In this document: positions 22,938 to 34,123 of the stretch, one piece after another
Numbering within the stretch: position 1 is the stretch's first letter
Layout: the number at the start of each line of letters is the position of its first letter
Origin: Orientallactaga sibirica
Taxonomy: Eukaryota > Chordata > Mammalia > Rodentia > Dipodidae
Length of the DNA: 64,000 bases
Direction of reading: 5' to 3'
Assembly: GCA_036365145.1 (NCBI GenBank)
Contig: JAEOAD010000005.1
Coordinates: 1,426,001 to 1,490,000 of the forward strand
Made by a program: the position numbers and the translations under genes
Notes under the pieces: model-generated
The model's database searches: none
What the model saw: only the letters and a program-made list of their open reading frames with translations
Told to the model about the DNA's origin: nothing

Positions 22938-23840
22938 GTGAAATTCTATTTGTTTTTTCTAATCTTATAGCTCTTTTGTAAATGGATCTTATTGTAGATA
23001 TGCAAATAGCTCATCATGAAAAAATCAGCTTCTTGAGATTTACTCTGACATATGCAACTATTTCATATATTTCCATTATGTACATGCTATTAAAACCTGC
23101 CATATAAGCTATGAAATAAATATTAAACATATTAAAAATATATAGTTTTACTTTAAAAACTAGTGAAAGAAGAAAACTTACCTAGCTCAGTAAGAGAGTG
23201 TCTATAAAATCTGACTGGGTGCTTTGTGATGCATTCAAAGCATTTCCCCAGGTGTCAGGGGGACACAACGATGCTCTCTGCGAGCACCTTCTTCCAGGGC
23301 TACACTGCAGAGCATATTTATTTAATGACACAAGAAAAGAAAGAAAAGGCATAAAATGGGAGAAAAAAAATCAAATAATTACCATTAATAGGACTGCATT
23401 CAAAATTACATTTTTCAGATGGTTTTGTTGTATTTTTAGATTTAAGTTTCTTTTACCCTTTTGGAAATGAGGCTTCTTTGGAATGTTCTTTTCCTATTCT
23501 ACATTTCTCCTGTGTTGTTATTAAAGCTGCACAATCTTTGCCCATCATGTGAGTGATGTTGGACTGTAGGCATGCATTTTGATTTACTGGTTGAATACAA
23601 ACACTTAACCACATCACACTCACAGTTCTCTAGGAATACATAAAACTCAATGAAAGCCTTAGTTCTGTTTTAGTTTTCTTTTATTCATGGTTGAATTCTT
23701 TCCAACTGTTCTTATATTTCATGTTTTGTTCCCTCTTGCATTTTTCATATCTTACCCAGTTTGGATATAGTAGCATGCACGCTTTCTCATTGGTTTGCAT
23801 TGTCTTCTCACAGCTCAAATGATTTTGTCCATTCTGGACA
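22938..23840. other. Unassigned AT-rich sequence
   Basis: Nothing recognised between the two 66-bp copies. An A-rich patch lies near 23330-23375. Parts from 23.5 kb on are T-rich and may be decayed antisense L1, but I cannot support that with a clear motif. Confidence 0.35.
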
Positions 23841-23906
23841 TTGAGGCATAAGTTTAATCTTAAAAATATATCGTTTAGATTTGTGCATTTTGGCTGTTTT
23901 AAAAAT
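23841..23906 (+). repeat. 66-bp exact direct repeat, copy 2
   Basis: Exact copy of 22872-22937, starting 969 bp downstream in the same orientation. The left junction is attctggaca and the right junction is tcccaagttc. Confidence 0.97.
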
Positions 23907-25150
23907 TCCCAAGTTCTTGTAGCCCAGACGTAGTTCTTACTACACTCCCTCAGGTTTTCTTATCAAAAATATGCTATTTTACATTTATTTCAGAATTATC
24001 TTTGCCAGGAAGCAAACTTCTGAACAGGAAGCTATGTCTAAGATGATAGCTCCGTGTGTTCCAACTTTTTATAGTTTAGAAAATCTCTTATCAGCATAAT
24101 AACCTCTTCTATCTGTCAGCATTTATTGTTTTCTCTTTACACTTAGTGTTGGCAGTTTTGCCTCAAATTATCCTACAGTTTAGTTCTTATTATGTCACTT
24201 GGTGTTTATCAGACTGAACAACTCTCAGGCTGGGTATCTTTAGCAATTCTAAGGTATTTTTAGGCATCATCATTATTACTTTTACTTCCTTTATGTTCCT
24301 TTTATTCTCTCTTTGAAAACCTGATTATACACATGTGAGAATGCCTCATATTATAGCTCAGATCTATTACCCTTTGATATTCACTCTCATGTCTTTTTCT
24401 TTACCTCTTTGTAAGTAATGTCTTTAGCTGTATCAACCAATATTACAATGTTTGTTAAATTACTGATTCTCTTAATTTCTTAGTTCATTGGCTCTCCAGC
24501 TTAATTCTAAGTTTAAAAACTTTTCCAGGATTCTTTCTCAAATGTGTTGTTATTTTTTGATATTTTTTTCATTGAGAAGTATTTCAAATACCCCCTTTAG
24601 CTATCATTTATAATCTATCATTTCAATATCTGCAGCTTCCTACATGTAAATTGGATTATTGTTTTTGTTAATATTATACTTAATAATTTAACACCTTTAA
24701 GGAGGGGTGATTGATATTTTAAAAATTACACATATGTAATGATACAATTGGATTAGATTATATATATGTATTCATGTGTAGGTTCATATATAAACATGTA
24801 TGATGTCATCACCGAGACCAAGGTAGAAAACAAATGCAACGCATCCCACATTCTTCTTTTGTACTCTGGTGTCTGTGTTTGTTCTGGGGGCAAACATACT
24901 TAATGTGAAGTCGAGCCTGCTTGAAAATTTTTAGTATATCTTACTATATTGTTAATAATAGGCACTACAATGGAGGACTCAGGAAATCATGCATGTAGCA
25001 CTTTACACACTTTGAATGACTATTACCCATTTATTTCAACTCCAGCCTCACCATTCTAATAACCGCTTCTATGACTTTGGCTGTTTTAAATGCCTTGTAT
25101 TGAAACAGGTGATTGGGGTCCAGGAAAGTCCTTGAATCCCAAAGCCTAGG
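23907..25150. other. T-rich unassigned sequence, possibly old antisense L1
   Basis: Plus-strand sequence is T-rich with phrases such as 'ttactgattctcttaattt' that resemble antisense old L1. The similarity is too weak to call. No coding feature. Confidence 0.3.
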
Positions 25151-25168
25151 ATCGTTTCTAATTCTTTT

Positions 25169-25334
25169 TTTTTTTTTTTTTTTTTTTTTGGTTTTGCAAG
25201 GTAGGGTCTCACTCTGGTCCAGGCTGACCTGGAATTAACTACGTAGTCTCAGGGTAGCCTCGAACTCTCAGTGATCCTCCTATCTCTGCCTCCCAAGTGC
25301 TGGGATTAAAGGTGTGCGCCACCACGCCCGGCTC
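25169..25334 (-). mobile_element. B1-type SINE, reverse, at reused target site
   Basis: A long T run, then 'ggtagggtctcactctgg', 'gaattaactacgtagtct' and 'gtgctgggattaaaggtg', ending 'caccacgcccggct'. It is flanked by 17-bp tcgtttctaattctttt at 25152-25168 and again at 25335-25351. Confidence 0.95.
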
Positions 25335-25351
25335 TCGTTTCTAATTCTTTT

Positions 25352-25569
25352 AAAGATTTGTATTTATTTATTTATTTATTAAAGATGGAGAAGGGGGGAG
25401 AGAGAGAGTGAGAGAGAGAATGGACATGCCAAGGCCTCTAACCACTGCAAACGAACTCCAGATGCATGGACCACCATGCACATCTGGCTTACATGAGACC
25501 TGGAGAATCGAACTGGGGTCCTTAGCTTCATAGGCAAACGACTTAACCGCTAAGCCATCTTTCCAGCCC
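25352..25569 (-). mobile_element. DIP-like SINE, reverse, at the same target site
   Basis: Immediately follows the B1 element. It shows the tatttatttatttattaaag tail, 'gagaatggacatgccaag', 'gcaaacgaactccagatg' and the start 'taagccatctttccagccc'. Its left flank is the second copy of tcgtttctaattctttt, and its right flank is a third, 12-bp copy (25570-25581). Confidence 0.95.
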
Positions 25570-25619
25570 TCGTTTCTAATTTTAATCAAAGAATTGAATT
25601 TAAAAAGATAGAAGGATAA

Positions 25620-26225
25620 TTATTAAATTATCATATCTATTGACGGAAGTACAGAGTCAAGGAAAGGCACCCTTGGGCCTAGAGATCCCACGTGGAGTGC
25701 CTGGGAAAACCATGAAAAAAAAAAAAAAGAAGAAGAAAAGAAAGTTGGAAAGAAAAGAAAAACAGAAAGTTCCAAGAGCTCCTGCCATGTGGGGAGCTGG
25801 AGGGGATAACAAACCAAAGTGGAGAGTAAGGCCTAGGGGGCTCTCCCCCCACACACTGCCAAGGGAACACTCACCTGCTGGAAGTACTCAGGTGGTCAGG
25901 CAGATCAGAGAGTGCCCTCACCTGCAAAGGTGGGCCATGTCCTCCAGCTCAGATGAACAACAGGGAGAGCTGATTGCTTGAGGAAAGGAACTGTCTCAGG
26001 AAGATGCTGAACTTGGGGGCTGAACTTGATCAACCACATGTTTAAATCAAAAACCTCCCTCTCAGGAGGGGCCCAGGTTGCTCCTGGAAAAACAGAACTA
26101 AGTAAGAAGAATTCTAGCAAGCGCAGACCATCCTGCGTTTGACTTTCAGGGGCCCAGTCACCGTAACAGTGTACTCCCTCTCCTGAGTAGTCATACAAGT
26201 GTGTCCTTCTATGCATGTCTTACCT
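25620..26225. other. Unassigned G+C-richer block with A-rich insert
   Basis: A block with more G+C than its surroundings, holding an A/G-rich run at 25713-25765. Several frames on both strands are open for 60-115 codons, but none has a recognisable family signature and they overlap one another. It could be an old LTR or L1 5' region. I cannot decide. Confidence 0.3.
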
Positions 26226-26232
26226 CACTTGG

Positions 26233-26380
26233 CACACTGGGTGCGGTGAATCACCTGGTAATTTCAGGACTCAGGAGGCCAAGCACTGAGGACAAGTTCA
26301 AGGCCAGTCTGGACTATATATTGACTCCAAGCAAATCTGGGTTTAAGATTAAGATCCTATCTCAAAATAATCTTTAAAAA
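26233..26380 (+). mobile_element. Old B1-type SINE
   Basis: Decayed B1-like sequence with 'ctgggtgcggtgaatcac', 'caggactcaggaggccaa', 'caagttcaaggccagtct' and 'agatcctatctcaaaata'. Confidence 0.7.
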
Positions 26381-26417
26381 GTCCCATGTTTCTCTTGTTT
26401 AGTACGAAATCATAGTC

Positions 26418-26420
<3 letters not shown>

Positions 26421-26457
<37 letters not shown>
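26421..26457. repeat. (TG)n microsatellite
   Basis: About 18 uninterrupted TG units. A likely polymorphic locus. Confidence 0.97.
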
Positions 26458-26458
<1 letters not shown>

Positions 26459-26958
26459 ACATTTTCATTATTCTTTTGTTGAAGTATACCAATGTTGTTT
26501 CGTATCCTGACTGCATACTGTGAAGAAATGATGCAGCGGACATGAGTAGAAAGTGGGGCCTATAAATCCTGGCTTCCCTTCCTTGGATTCTAGCAGTGCA
26601 ATTTTCGTAGTTTCATTGTTAATTTTATTGGAGGAGCCTTCCTACTTTTTCCACTATTTCATTAAGTAGTTTAAATTCTTACCAACAGTTTGAAAGAATG
26701 CCAGTCTCCACAGCTTTACAAAGAGTTGTTTGGTTTTTAAATAATATTCATCCTGAGGGATGTGAATTGATACCTCATTAGAATTTAGATTTGTACTTAC
26801 CTGATATGGATGTTAACATTTTTCTGTTTATCTATTGACCATTTGTATATTTTTGTTACAGAAATGTCATTTTAAATTTTTTGTACCTATTTTAGGATAT
26901 TCATATTTTATTTTGTACTGAATTAAGATCCTTATTTATTTTTAAAAACTATGTCTCA

Positions 26959-27193
26959 GGCTGGAAAAATGGCTTAGCAGTTAAGGCATTTGCCTGCAAA
27001 GCCAAAGGATCCTGGTTCGATTCTCCAGGACCCACGTAAGCCAGATGCACAAGGGGCACATGCATCTGGAGTTTGTTTTCAGTGTCTGGATGCCCTTGCT
27101 CGCCCATTCTCTCTCTCTCCCTCTCTCTCTCTTTCTCTCTCTGCCACTTTCTCTCTCTCAAATAAATAAATAAATAAAGTATATTTTAAAACA
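26959..27193 (+). mobile_element. DIP-like SINE, inside old L1
   Basis: Contains 'ggctggaaaaatggcttagc', the B-box region 'ggttcgattctccaggac', 'aagccagatgcacaaggg', a CT-rich stretch and an aaataaataaataaataaag tail. Flanks aaaactatgtctc and aaaaattatgtctc look like the target duplication. Confidence 0.92.
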
Positions 27194-27449
27194 TTAAAAA
27201 TTATGTCTCTATTAGATATGTGGTTTGTAATTATGTTCTCCCATTCTTTGGGCTTTTGTCCGTCTGTCAAGTGTGTCCTTGGCTGTGCAAACACAAGGCA
27301 GTTTGGCGTCTTGGTTTTGTTTGTTTGTTTGTTGTTTGTTTTTCCCCATTGTGTGCACTTTTGATATCATCTCTGAGAAACTGTCAAAACCCATGTCAAA
27401 TTGGTTTCTCCTCTGTTTTACTCTAGAAGTTTTACAGTTTCAAGAAGGT

Positions 27450-27591
27450 TTTTGGGGGTTGGAGAGATGGCTAAGTCACCAGTTCGAAGTTCCATTCCCT
27501 GGTACCCACATAAAGCTTGATACACCAGGTGGCATCATCTGCAGTTGGTTTGTAGTGGCTCGAGGCCCTGCTGTGTCCATTCTTTCTTTCT
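27450..27591 (+). mobile_element. DIP-like SINE, 3' shortened, joined to B1
   Basis: Starts 'ggttggagagatggctaa' and runs through 'tggtacccacataaagct' to 'gtccattctttctttctgc'. The tail is missing and B1 sequence begins at once. Confidence 0.8.
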
Positions 27592-27739
27592 GCATGGTGA
27601 CACACACCTTTAATCCCAGCACTCAGGATGCCAAGTTAGGAGGATCACTATGAGTTCAAGGCCAGACTGAGAATGTATAGTGAATTTCAGGTCAGCCTGG
27701 GCTAGAGCAAGATCTTACCAAAAAAAAAAAAAAAAAAAG
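27592..27739 (+). mobile_element. B1-type SINE, 5' shortened, joined to DIP copy
   Basis: Begins inside B1 at 'atggtgacacacacctttaa' and continues 'gagttcaaggccagactg', 'gcctgggctagagcaaga' and a poly-A tail of about 18. It forms a fused DIP-B1 dimer with the preceding element. Confidence 0.85.
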
Positions 27740-28100
27740 TTTGTTTGGCTTCAGTCTTCAGCTGATTTTTGTCTGTGGTAAAAGCAGAGGACCACTCTTG
27801 TTTCTTGACATGTGAATATCTCATTGCTGAGGAAACCACCCTGAAATACTCATGTTCTTGGCACTCTTAGCAAAGGTTGGTTGACTTTACAATCTTGAGC
27901 TCATGTTATTTGAATTCCCTGTGTTGAAATTACTTCAGTTATGGACTATCGTTTATTCCTCTAAATTTAATTAATGCTTTTTCTGCCAAGTTCTTAGTGA
28001 TATACCAACACAGACTATTCAAAACCATCACATTAGTTTTGTTTTTAGTTCCGTTGTACCATTTTGCTTTGGTTTTAATACACGTGGAGTTAATTATAGC

Positions 28101-28704
28101 CTGGAGAAAGCGTGATATTAAATTTTTCTTAGTATCAACTTTTTTCTTCCTGTTTGTCACCCTCTGGCAAAGCGAGGTCTAAGAAAAATTTTATGACCAT
28201 TCACTGTGGATAGAATTTTTATGAAACTGTAGGCACTGCTCTTGAATGTGAGCTGTGTTGCACAGTGAATGTCTTGATCTGACTAACCTCTTTGGCTAAG
28301 TCCCAACGTCAGCTGTCTTGAGATCAAGTCTTAGTTGTCAGTCCAAAGCTGTAGCTCCCTAGAATGAATACTGGCGTTAGCGCTTTCACCGATGTCTTAG
28401 TTTTGATGGTTAATTTCCTGGGTATTTTTCTCAATTATCTCCTGCTTAGGCACCATACAAATGGTTGTTTTTTAAAGATCTAATTCAACATTATTATTTT
28501 ATTTTGCAGTTTTTTCAGAATTATATAGTACAAATACATGGACACCACTTCTATGAGTGTTCTCACTGATACTTTGACAAGAAGTGGCAAGGAAGAAGTG
28601 CATACATTATGCAAAGATGTGCACAAGTGATTTATTACAAATTTTTCTCCTATAGATTCCTTTGGTCCTACGGATCTCAGCTTGATCAGTTCTTCTATCA
28701 CCTT
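28101..28704. other. Unassigned sequence
   Basis: No recognised repeat or gene. Short open frames here have no family signature. Confidence 0.4.
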
Positions 28705-28717
28705 CATGGCAAAGCTT

Positions 28718-28975
28718 TTTTTTTTTCTTTTTTGAGAGAGAGAGAGAGACAAAGACAGAGACAGAGACAGAGACACAGAGACAGAGAATGGGCATGCCAG
28801 CAGCCTCTCAGTGGCTGTGAACGAACTCCAGACACATGTGCCCCTTGTAGGCATGTGCAACGTTGCTCCCTTGCATCACTTTTGCATCTGGCTAAAAGTG
28901 GGACCTGGAGAATTGAATGGGCGTTCTTAGGCTTCGCAGGCAGGCGCCTTAACTGCTAAGCCATCTCTCCAGCCC
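28718..28975 (-). mobile_element. DIP-like SINE, reverse, with purine repeat
   Basis: Flanked by an exact 13-bp target duplication catggcaaagctt (28705-28717 and 28976-28988). The CT-rich tail region is expanded into an agagac/acagag purine repeat at about 28733-28790. The start region 'aagccatctctccagccc' is well preserved. Confidence 0.94.
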
Positions 28976-28988
28976 CATGGCAAAGCTT

Positions 28989-29317
28989 CTAATAAAGGAT
29001 AATGCAATCTATAGATCATGTTTGGGGTTTTTCTATCATAAATACTAATAAATGAACCAATGCATTCTTTCTAAACACATGCTGGTTTTCAGGTAATTGT
29101 ATTCCTTCAATTCTAAGGTGACTTTTGGTAGTCAAAATCGCCATATTATACCATCATCTCCAGGGGTGTAAGAAAAACATTGATACCTTTTACATATAGT
29201 AAATAAAGAAATGCTAGACTCTATATTGATTTCTGCTATGGGGACTATGCAAAGAAATTTATTTCTTAGGATCTCAGATGATACCTAAATAGACTGGACA
29301 CTCAGCCAGGTCTTGCC
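28989..29317. other. Unassigned sequence
   Basis: Nothing recognised. Confidence 0.4.
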
Positions 29318-29525
29318 TTTCATTTACTCTAACAACAACCATCTTATGAGGTACTTGGTATTGAACTTAATTAAATGATTATTGAATGTAGCTGTTTTTC
29401 AAGTGATGAAATAGGCTTATTCCAAAACTACCTCCTGCTAAGAGACTGAAGGTAAGAAGTTTAATTCTGAGGTCATGTATCTGCAAGGTCAGAGCTCCCA
29501 TCCAAGTTGACTATACGAAGCCATC
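29318..29525 (-). mobile_element. MIR SINE fragment, reverse
   Basis: The reversed MIR layout is visible: 'tttactctaacaacaacc' and 'cttatgaggtacttggta', later 'caagtgatgaaataggct', then 'aaggtcagagctcccatcc'. This is an ancient mammalian SINE and is strongly diverged. Confidence 0.55.
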
Positions 29526-29859
29526 TTTAATTCACATGTCTCCCCAAGGCAGAAATCCCTCTGACTGTCTTCTCTGAGAATTAGGATAATAAAATCCCGT
29601 GTATAGAAAAAATATGGTGCTTATAAGTGCTACCTGTAAAAGATAACATACTCATAGCAATGCAGCCTATACTTTTTTATTTCCTTGTTTTGCCAGATAT
29701 AAATTGTTGAAATAATGGGAGTTGGAACCAGTTTCCATTTTGAATACACATGCAGACATCCTGGCCAAAAATGAGTTCTATGTCATTCTCTTTTGTCAGA
29801 GTTAATGCCATAGAGGGAGGTATGAAATAGAAGGAAACCCATGAAATGCCCACAAATGT
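29526..29859. other. Unassigned sequence
   Basis: Nothing recognised. Confidence 0.4.
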
Positions 29860-30100
29860 GATATTTCAAAGAAGGAAATGTGTAAAAATCTGCATGAAGA
29901 TGTTTAACATGCTAGTCAGCATTATGGAAATGCTAGTTTAAAAATATAACATTTGCATATGTAAATGAGGAAGTACCTATGACATAGTAGTAACATTAAA
30001 ACTCTGAGAAAGCTGTAGTTTTGACTATCAGCCTGTGTGAAGATTCACACACCAAATAAAAGTATGTAAATGCTTTTACCTGACATAATAATCTGAATTA
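29860..30100 (+). mobile_element. Old L1 ORF2 fragment
   Basis: The L1 ORF2 pattern 'caaagaaggaaatgtgtaaa', 'catgaagatgtttaacatgc' and 'cattatggaaatgctagttt' is visible, with heavy decay. Confidence 0.5.
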
Positions 30101-30424
30101 AATGATTTTTAAAGAACTAGTTAATAAATTCAAAAAGGAAAGTTTTGCTAATTCATAAAATACAATTAAAATATGAGAATGATAAATAAATGTTATTTTC
30201 AAAAGTATAATTGTATTCAAAACTTTTATATGATATATAAAAATAAAAGGACAAAATTACTGAAATTATTTTTATTTGGATTTGACACTAAACCTACAGA
30301 CTAAGTGAATCTTTGATCTACTTAAACAACATGTTGATACTTAAAATTATAGTCTAAAATTATAATGCAAAATATTTCTTCAGTACAGTGTACTGTTGAT
30401 GAAAATAAAATATATGTTTCATGA

Positions 30425-30642
30425 TAAAATATTATTAAAAATTTCTACTTATGAAGAAACTCCTCAAGATTGACAATAGTGTGCTGAAGGAGGAATGATG
30501 CTGGATTTAAGAGAGAAGTTGCTGGTACAGTTGTAAAATATTATTAAAAATTTCTACTTATGAAGAAATTACTCAAGATTGACAATAGTGTGCTGAAGGA
30601 GGAATGATGCTGGATTTAAGAAGGAAGTTGCTGGTACAGTTG
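30425..30642. repeat. 109-bp recent tandem duplication, two copies
   Basis: Copy one is 30425-30533 and copy two is 30534-30642, joined without spacer. Both begin taaaatattattaaaaattt and end gttgctggtacagttgt. Only a few differences are visible (actcctcaag against attactcaag, agagagaag against agaaggaag), so the event is recent compared with most repeats here. Confidence 0.96.
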
Positions 30643-30957
30643 TTTCCTTCCATTTGTTCATATTTTATACCTTCTGTGAAAGAAATATGCTACTTCTGTA
30701 ACGTCACGGAGGTCTCCTCTAGGAGGGAGGTAAGAAGTGACATGTGTTAGGGCCTCTCAGTAGCAGCCAGGACACCACAAGCTGCAGTGCCTTGCAGCAA
30801 TTCTTTAGGAAAGAATGCATGCATTCATTTAACAAATGAACCTGCGTCTCAGGAAGTTTGGAATATGAAGGTCTGTATCCAACACATGATGGGAACCTAT
30901 GAGCTCCCCTGTACAGAAAGCTACCTTGAGTCTAGCCTTTAAAAATATCTAGTTTGA

Positions 30958-30965
<8 letters not shown>

Positions 30966-30988
<23 letters not shown>

Positions 30989-30990
30989 TT
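30966..30990. repeat. (TA)n microsatellite
   Basis: About 12 TA units after an A run. Confidence 0.9.
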
Positions 30991-32721
30991 TTTTGTTTTG
31001 AACAAATGCCCCTTGCTACATGAGAAAACCCCTTTCTGTGAAGTGACTAGTATTACAGCTTATATTTTGCCACTTTTCTATGTGAAACATAGATTAAAAT
31101 AAAAACAAAATACTTTGAATATTCTCAGCTCAGTATGTGGGTGAAATTAATGAATGCTGGATAAAGATACAGCCAGGAGGTGATAAATGAATATGCAAAG
31201 CGAATTTCTTGCAAATATATTCAATTATTTATTGAGAGAAAAGGGGAGCTGTAATGGCAGCCATAAAGTTGTGTCTGAGGGCTTTTGATATAAGCAGGGA
31301 GAGTGTGTTTATGGTTATGTCAGGGAATTGGCCTCTACAGAGTGATTTCACTGCTTTGATATGGGCCCCTGGACTGGAAAGGGATTGAACATGTAATTCC
31401 CAATACATGGGGACATATTTTATTAAATTTGTGAGAATTTTCAAACAAGTATCTTGAAGTTTACTTTTTTAATGATTCCAGAGCCTGTGTACTGAGTTAT
31501 TCTATTCAGAACAATAGACATGTTTTAAATAACATACTGCACATATTACAGTATTATTATGAGAAACATTATATATGTATACCAAATGTAAATAGAGGTG
31601 ATAATTATGCCATTATACCAATAGAATATATACATTCTTGAATGTGTTTTGATTCCAACTTTGCAAAGGAAAATGCAAGCTCATGGGGACCTTCATGCTT
31701 TTCCCATGTGCGCAGGCCCTTTTTCTCTAAAGACAAAATTTGTCATTCTTGTCACTGAGAAACATCCCCAGAGGCTTCTAAAGACATGGATTAGTGTTTC
31801 TTCAGCACTAGGTAAATAACAGGTGGTGATGCCTGACAGATTAAGTGGCAGGCTCTCACCCATTCACCCCAGGGACTACTGGGAGTGACAGGGAGTTCAT
31901 AATTGTGTGAGATGAGCTCCCTCTGCCTAGGCCAAGAGGGTCTGGCTTGCCGCTGTCACTAACTGGCAAGACAAGTGAACCACAGACTTCTCACCCTTTA
32001 AAGCCCCGGAATGTTCTGCTCCCCTCACCTTGTTTGGTGTGCTCTGTCTTACTTCTTCAGTGGACACGGATGGAAGAATGCCAGCCTGTTTACGTACTCA
32101 AAATGGCTTTTGGGGATACCTAAAATGCATCAGTAAATCATCCCAGTCTCAAAGCCCCGTAAGGAAGCATGCCTCAGCACAGGGAAGCCACAGGGCTGTG
32201 AGATCCATTCATCTCACAGCTGTCAGAGAAACGCCAGTTTTCAGCAGCATGATTACATATGTACATGAGTGAGTGTGTGTTGTTTGTGTAATAAAAGATT
32301 GACGGTTCCACTTCATTCCCCACACAAGGCAAGCATATCTGCACTGCGGCCATGTCTTTCCATTTAAATAGAAGTTCTCAATCTGAAGATTACTATGTAA
32401 TACATAAACCCTTGCCACTCTTTGAAACCAGGACCATCTCACATAACCTAGTCTTAAGTTTTTCTGCCTGACATTCTCCCAAAGATAAAAGATCTGTACC
32501 CCATGTTCCTTAACAAAGCGAGCAGGTATAATCTCTGCTGATTCCAGAGCTGCGAAATTCCGTTCTTTGCCAACCTGCATAACTAAACATCCAATGACAT
32601 TCTTCTATGGAATTCATACTGTCTTCCTGATACTACTAAGCTTATCAGCAACATCGTTCTGCTTGCTCACTCTATTTTCAGTGAACATATATGTGGTCCA
32701 TGAAATTCTCTCCTGCAAGGC

Positions 32722-32748
32722 TGTGTGTGTGTGTGTGTGTGTGTGTGT
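32722..32748. repeat. (TG)n microsatellite
   Basis: About 13 TG units. Confidence 0.95.
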
Positions 32749-33747
32749 CTGTTTAAACACTACTGTGCTCATTAGCTATCTTCATGTTCCAGAGCTCAAC
32801 TTCCTAAACCATGGGTCATATGACCCATATGGAATATAATTGAATGTGGAATTCTTGAAAATTTTGACTATAATAAAAGACTTCTTAATGTGTAAAACCA
32901 AAAATTAATTCAAAGCCAAATGCATGCAAACTCTGAGGGGTTCCTGGTGGCACTGTCTGGTGTAGTTTTGCACCACCTTACTAAGGCCTCAGTTTGGGGA
33001 ACACAGCATGGTACGTGCAATCACACCTCTCAGCGCCAACTCTTCTGGAAGCACTTCAGTTCAGACTGAAGGACACTCATGTTATTAGTCGCAGTGTTTT
33101 CACTGTGCATACAAAGTTTTATGTACTTACAGAAATAGAATCTTTGAATACAGAAAAATGGTTTTTTACTAAGTAGAAAATTATTATGGAGATATCATGT
33201 GCTGGTACCATCATTTCCCTCCTCACTACCCCCATTCCCCTGAGGGCCCTCCTCACTGAGATTGCTGGTATTCACCATGGGGCTGTGGGTGATGAGTTGT
33301 GAGAGCAGCAGTTGGTCCTTGTGGGGAAAGCAATGCCTCTGGATATTGCCTCCCACCCTGTGGTTCTTACATTCTGTCTGTCCCCTCTTCTGCAAAATTG
33401 TGATATTTGTCTTTCTGTGCTTGTATGAGTTCATGTACTATGATCTGTTCCACCTCTGTCCATTTTCTACAAATTTCATTATATCATTTTTCCTTATTGC
33501 TGTGTAGAATTACATTGTGTTTATGTACCACATCTTCTTTATCCATTCGTCAGATGATGGTCATCTATATTGATTCCAGTCCTTAGCTATTGCGAATTGA
33601 GCAGCTATAAACATGGTTGAGCAAATATCTCTGGACTCTGTGAAGAGTGCAGCCTCTAGGGTAGATGGCCAGCAGTGGAATAGCTGGGTCAGTTTGTAGC
33701 TCTATTTTCATTTTTCTAGAGTCTCTGTATTGATGTCCATAGTGGTT

Positions 33748-34123
33748 TGTAGTAGACAGCTTCATGTTGCTGGGATGAACTTCTAAACCACGTATGGTTC
33801 ATGGGAGGAACAAGGTTTATCAAAGCTTACTGACCGCGAGAAAGTCTTCCTAATGGTGGAAGAAGCTGGTCCTCTTTCTCAGGTCCATGCAGAGGAAACA
33901 CCAACACCACGAGCACACCCAGGAGCCCCAGGCAGAGCTCAAGCACTGCACTTCCCCTAGGCTGGAGATCAGATCCGTACCCCACACCACCCCCAAACAA
34001 ACCTTAGAGCTGGACCCGAGGATCTGCCCATAGTGACACCTCCTCCAGCCAGGCTGGAGGTCTAAGTCACAAGCTTTAATAAATGCCTGAATCTATTGGG
34101 GGTCATCCTTTCAAGCCACCACA
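33748..34123 (-). mobile_element. Solo LTR, reverse, nested in L1
   Basis: A 376-bp LTR of the same family as the one at 18578-18939. On the minus strand it starts TGTGGTGGCTTGAAAGGATG and ends atgaagctgtctactaca. Flanking gtggtt occurs on both sides (33742-33747 and 34124-34129) and joins L1 sequence when the insert is removed mentally. It is therefore younger than the L1. Confidence 0.93.

Larger units (their letters stand above)
26560..28100 (-). mobile_element. Old L1 ORF2 region, reverse, interrupted by SINEs
   Basis: Plus-strand text matches antisense old L1 in order: 'cttaccaacagtttgaaaga', 'attgatacctcattagaat', 'ctgtttatctattgaccatt', 'tagatatgtggtttgtaatt', 'gttctcccattctttgggct', 'ttgatatcatctctgagaaa', then 'tgttcttggcactcttagca'. 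It is broken by the SINEs at 26959-27193 and 27450-27740. Stops and indels are frequent, so it is a dead copy. Outer borders are estimates. Confidence 0.65.
30643..33180. other. Unassigned sequence with two microsatellites
   Basis: About 2.5 kb without a named transposon. It holds a (TA)n run at 30966-30990 and a (TG)n run at 32722-32748. Open frames at 31229-31444, 32030-32272 and 32209-32580 (minus) show no protein-family signature. Confidence 0.4.

Noticed and set aside
27273..27653. 126-codon plus-strand open frame
   Set aside because: It crosses old antisense L1, a DIP-like SINE and a B1 copy, so it is a patchwork of repeats.
28480..28860. 126-codon minus-strand open frame with serine-leucine repeats
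   Set aside because: Much of it is the translated purine/pyrimidine repeat in the SINE at 28718-28975.
32209..32580. 123-codon minus-strand open frame
   Set aside because: No recognisable domain. It is counted as chance, though I cannot exclude a lineage-specific exon without transcript data.
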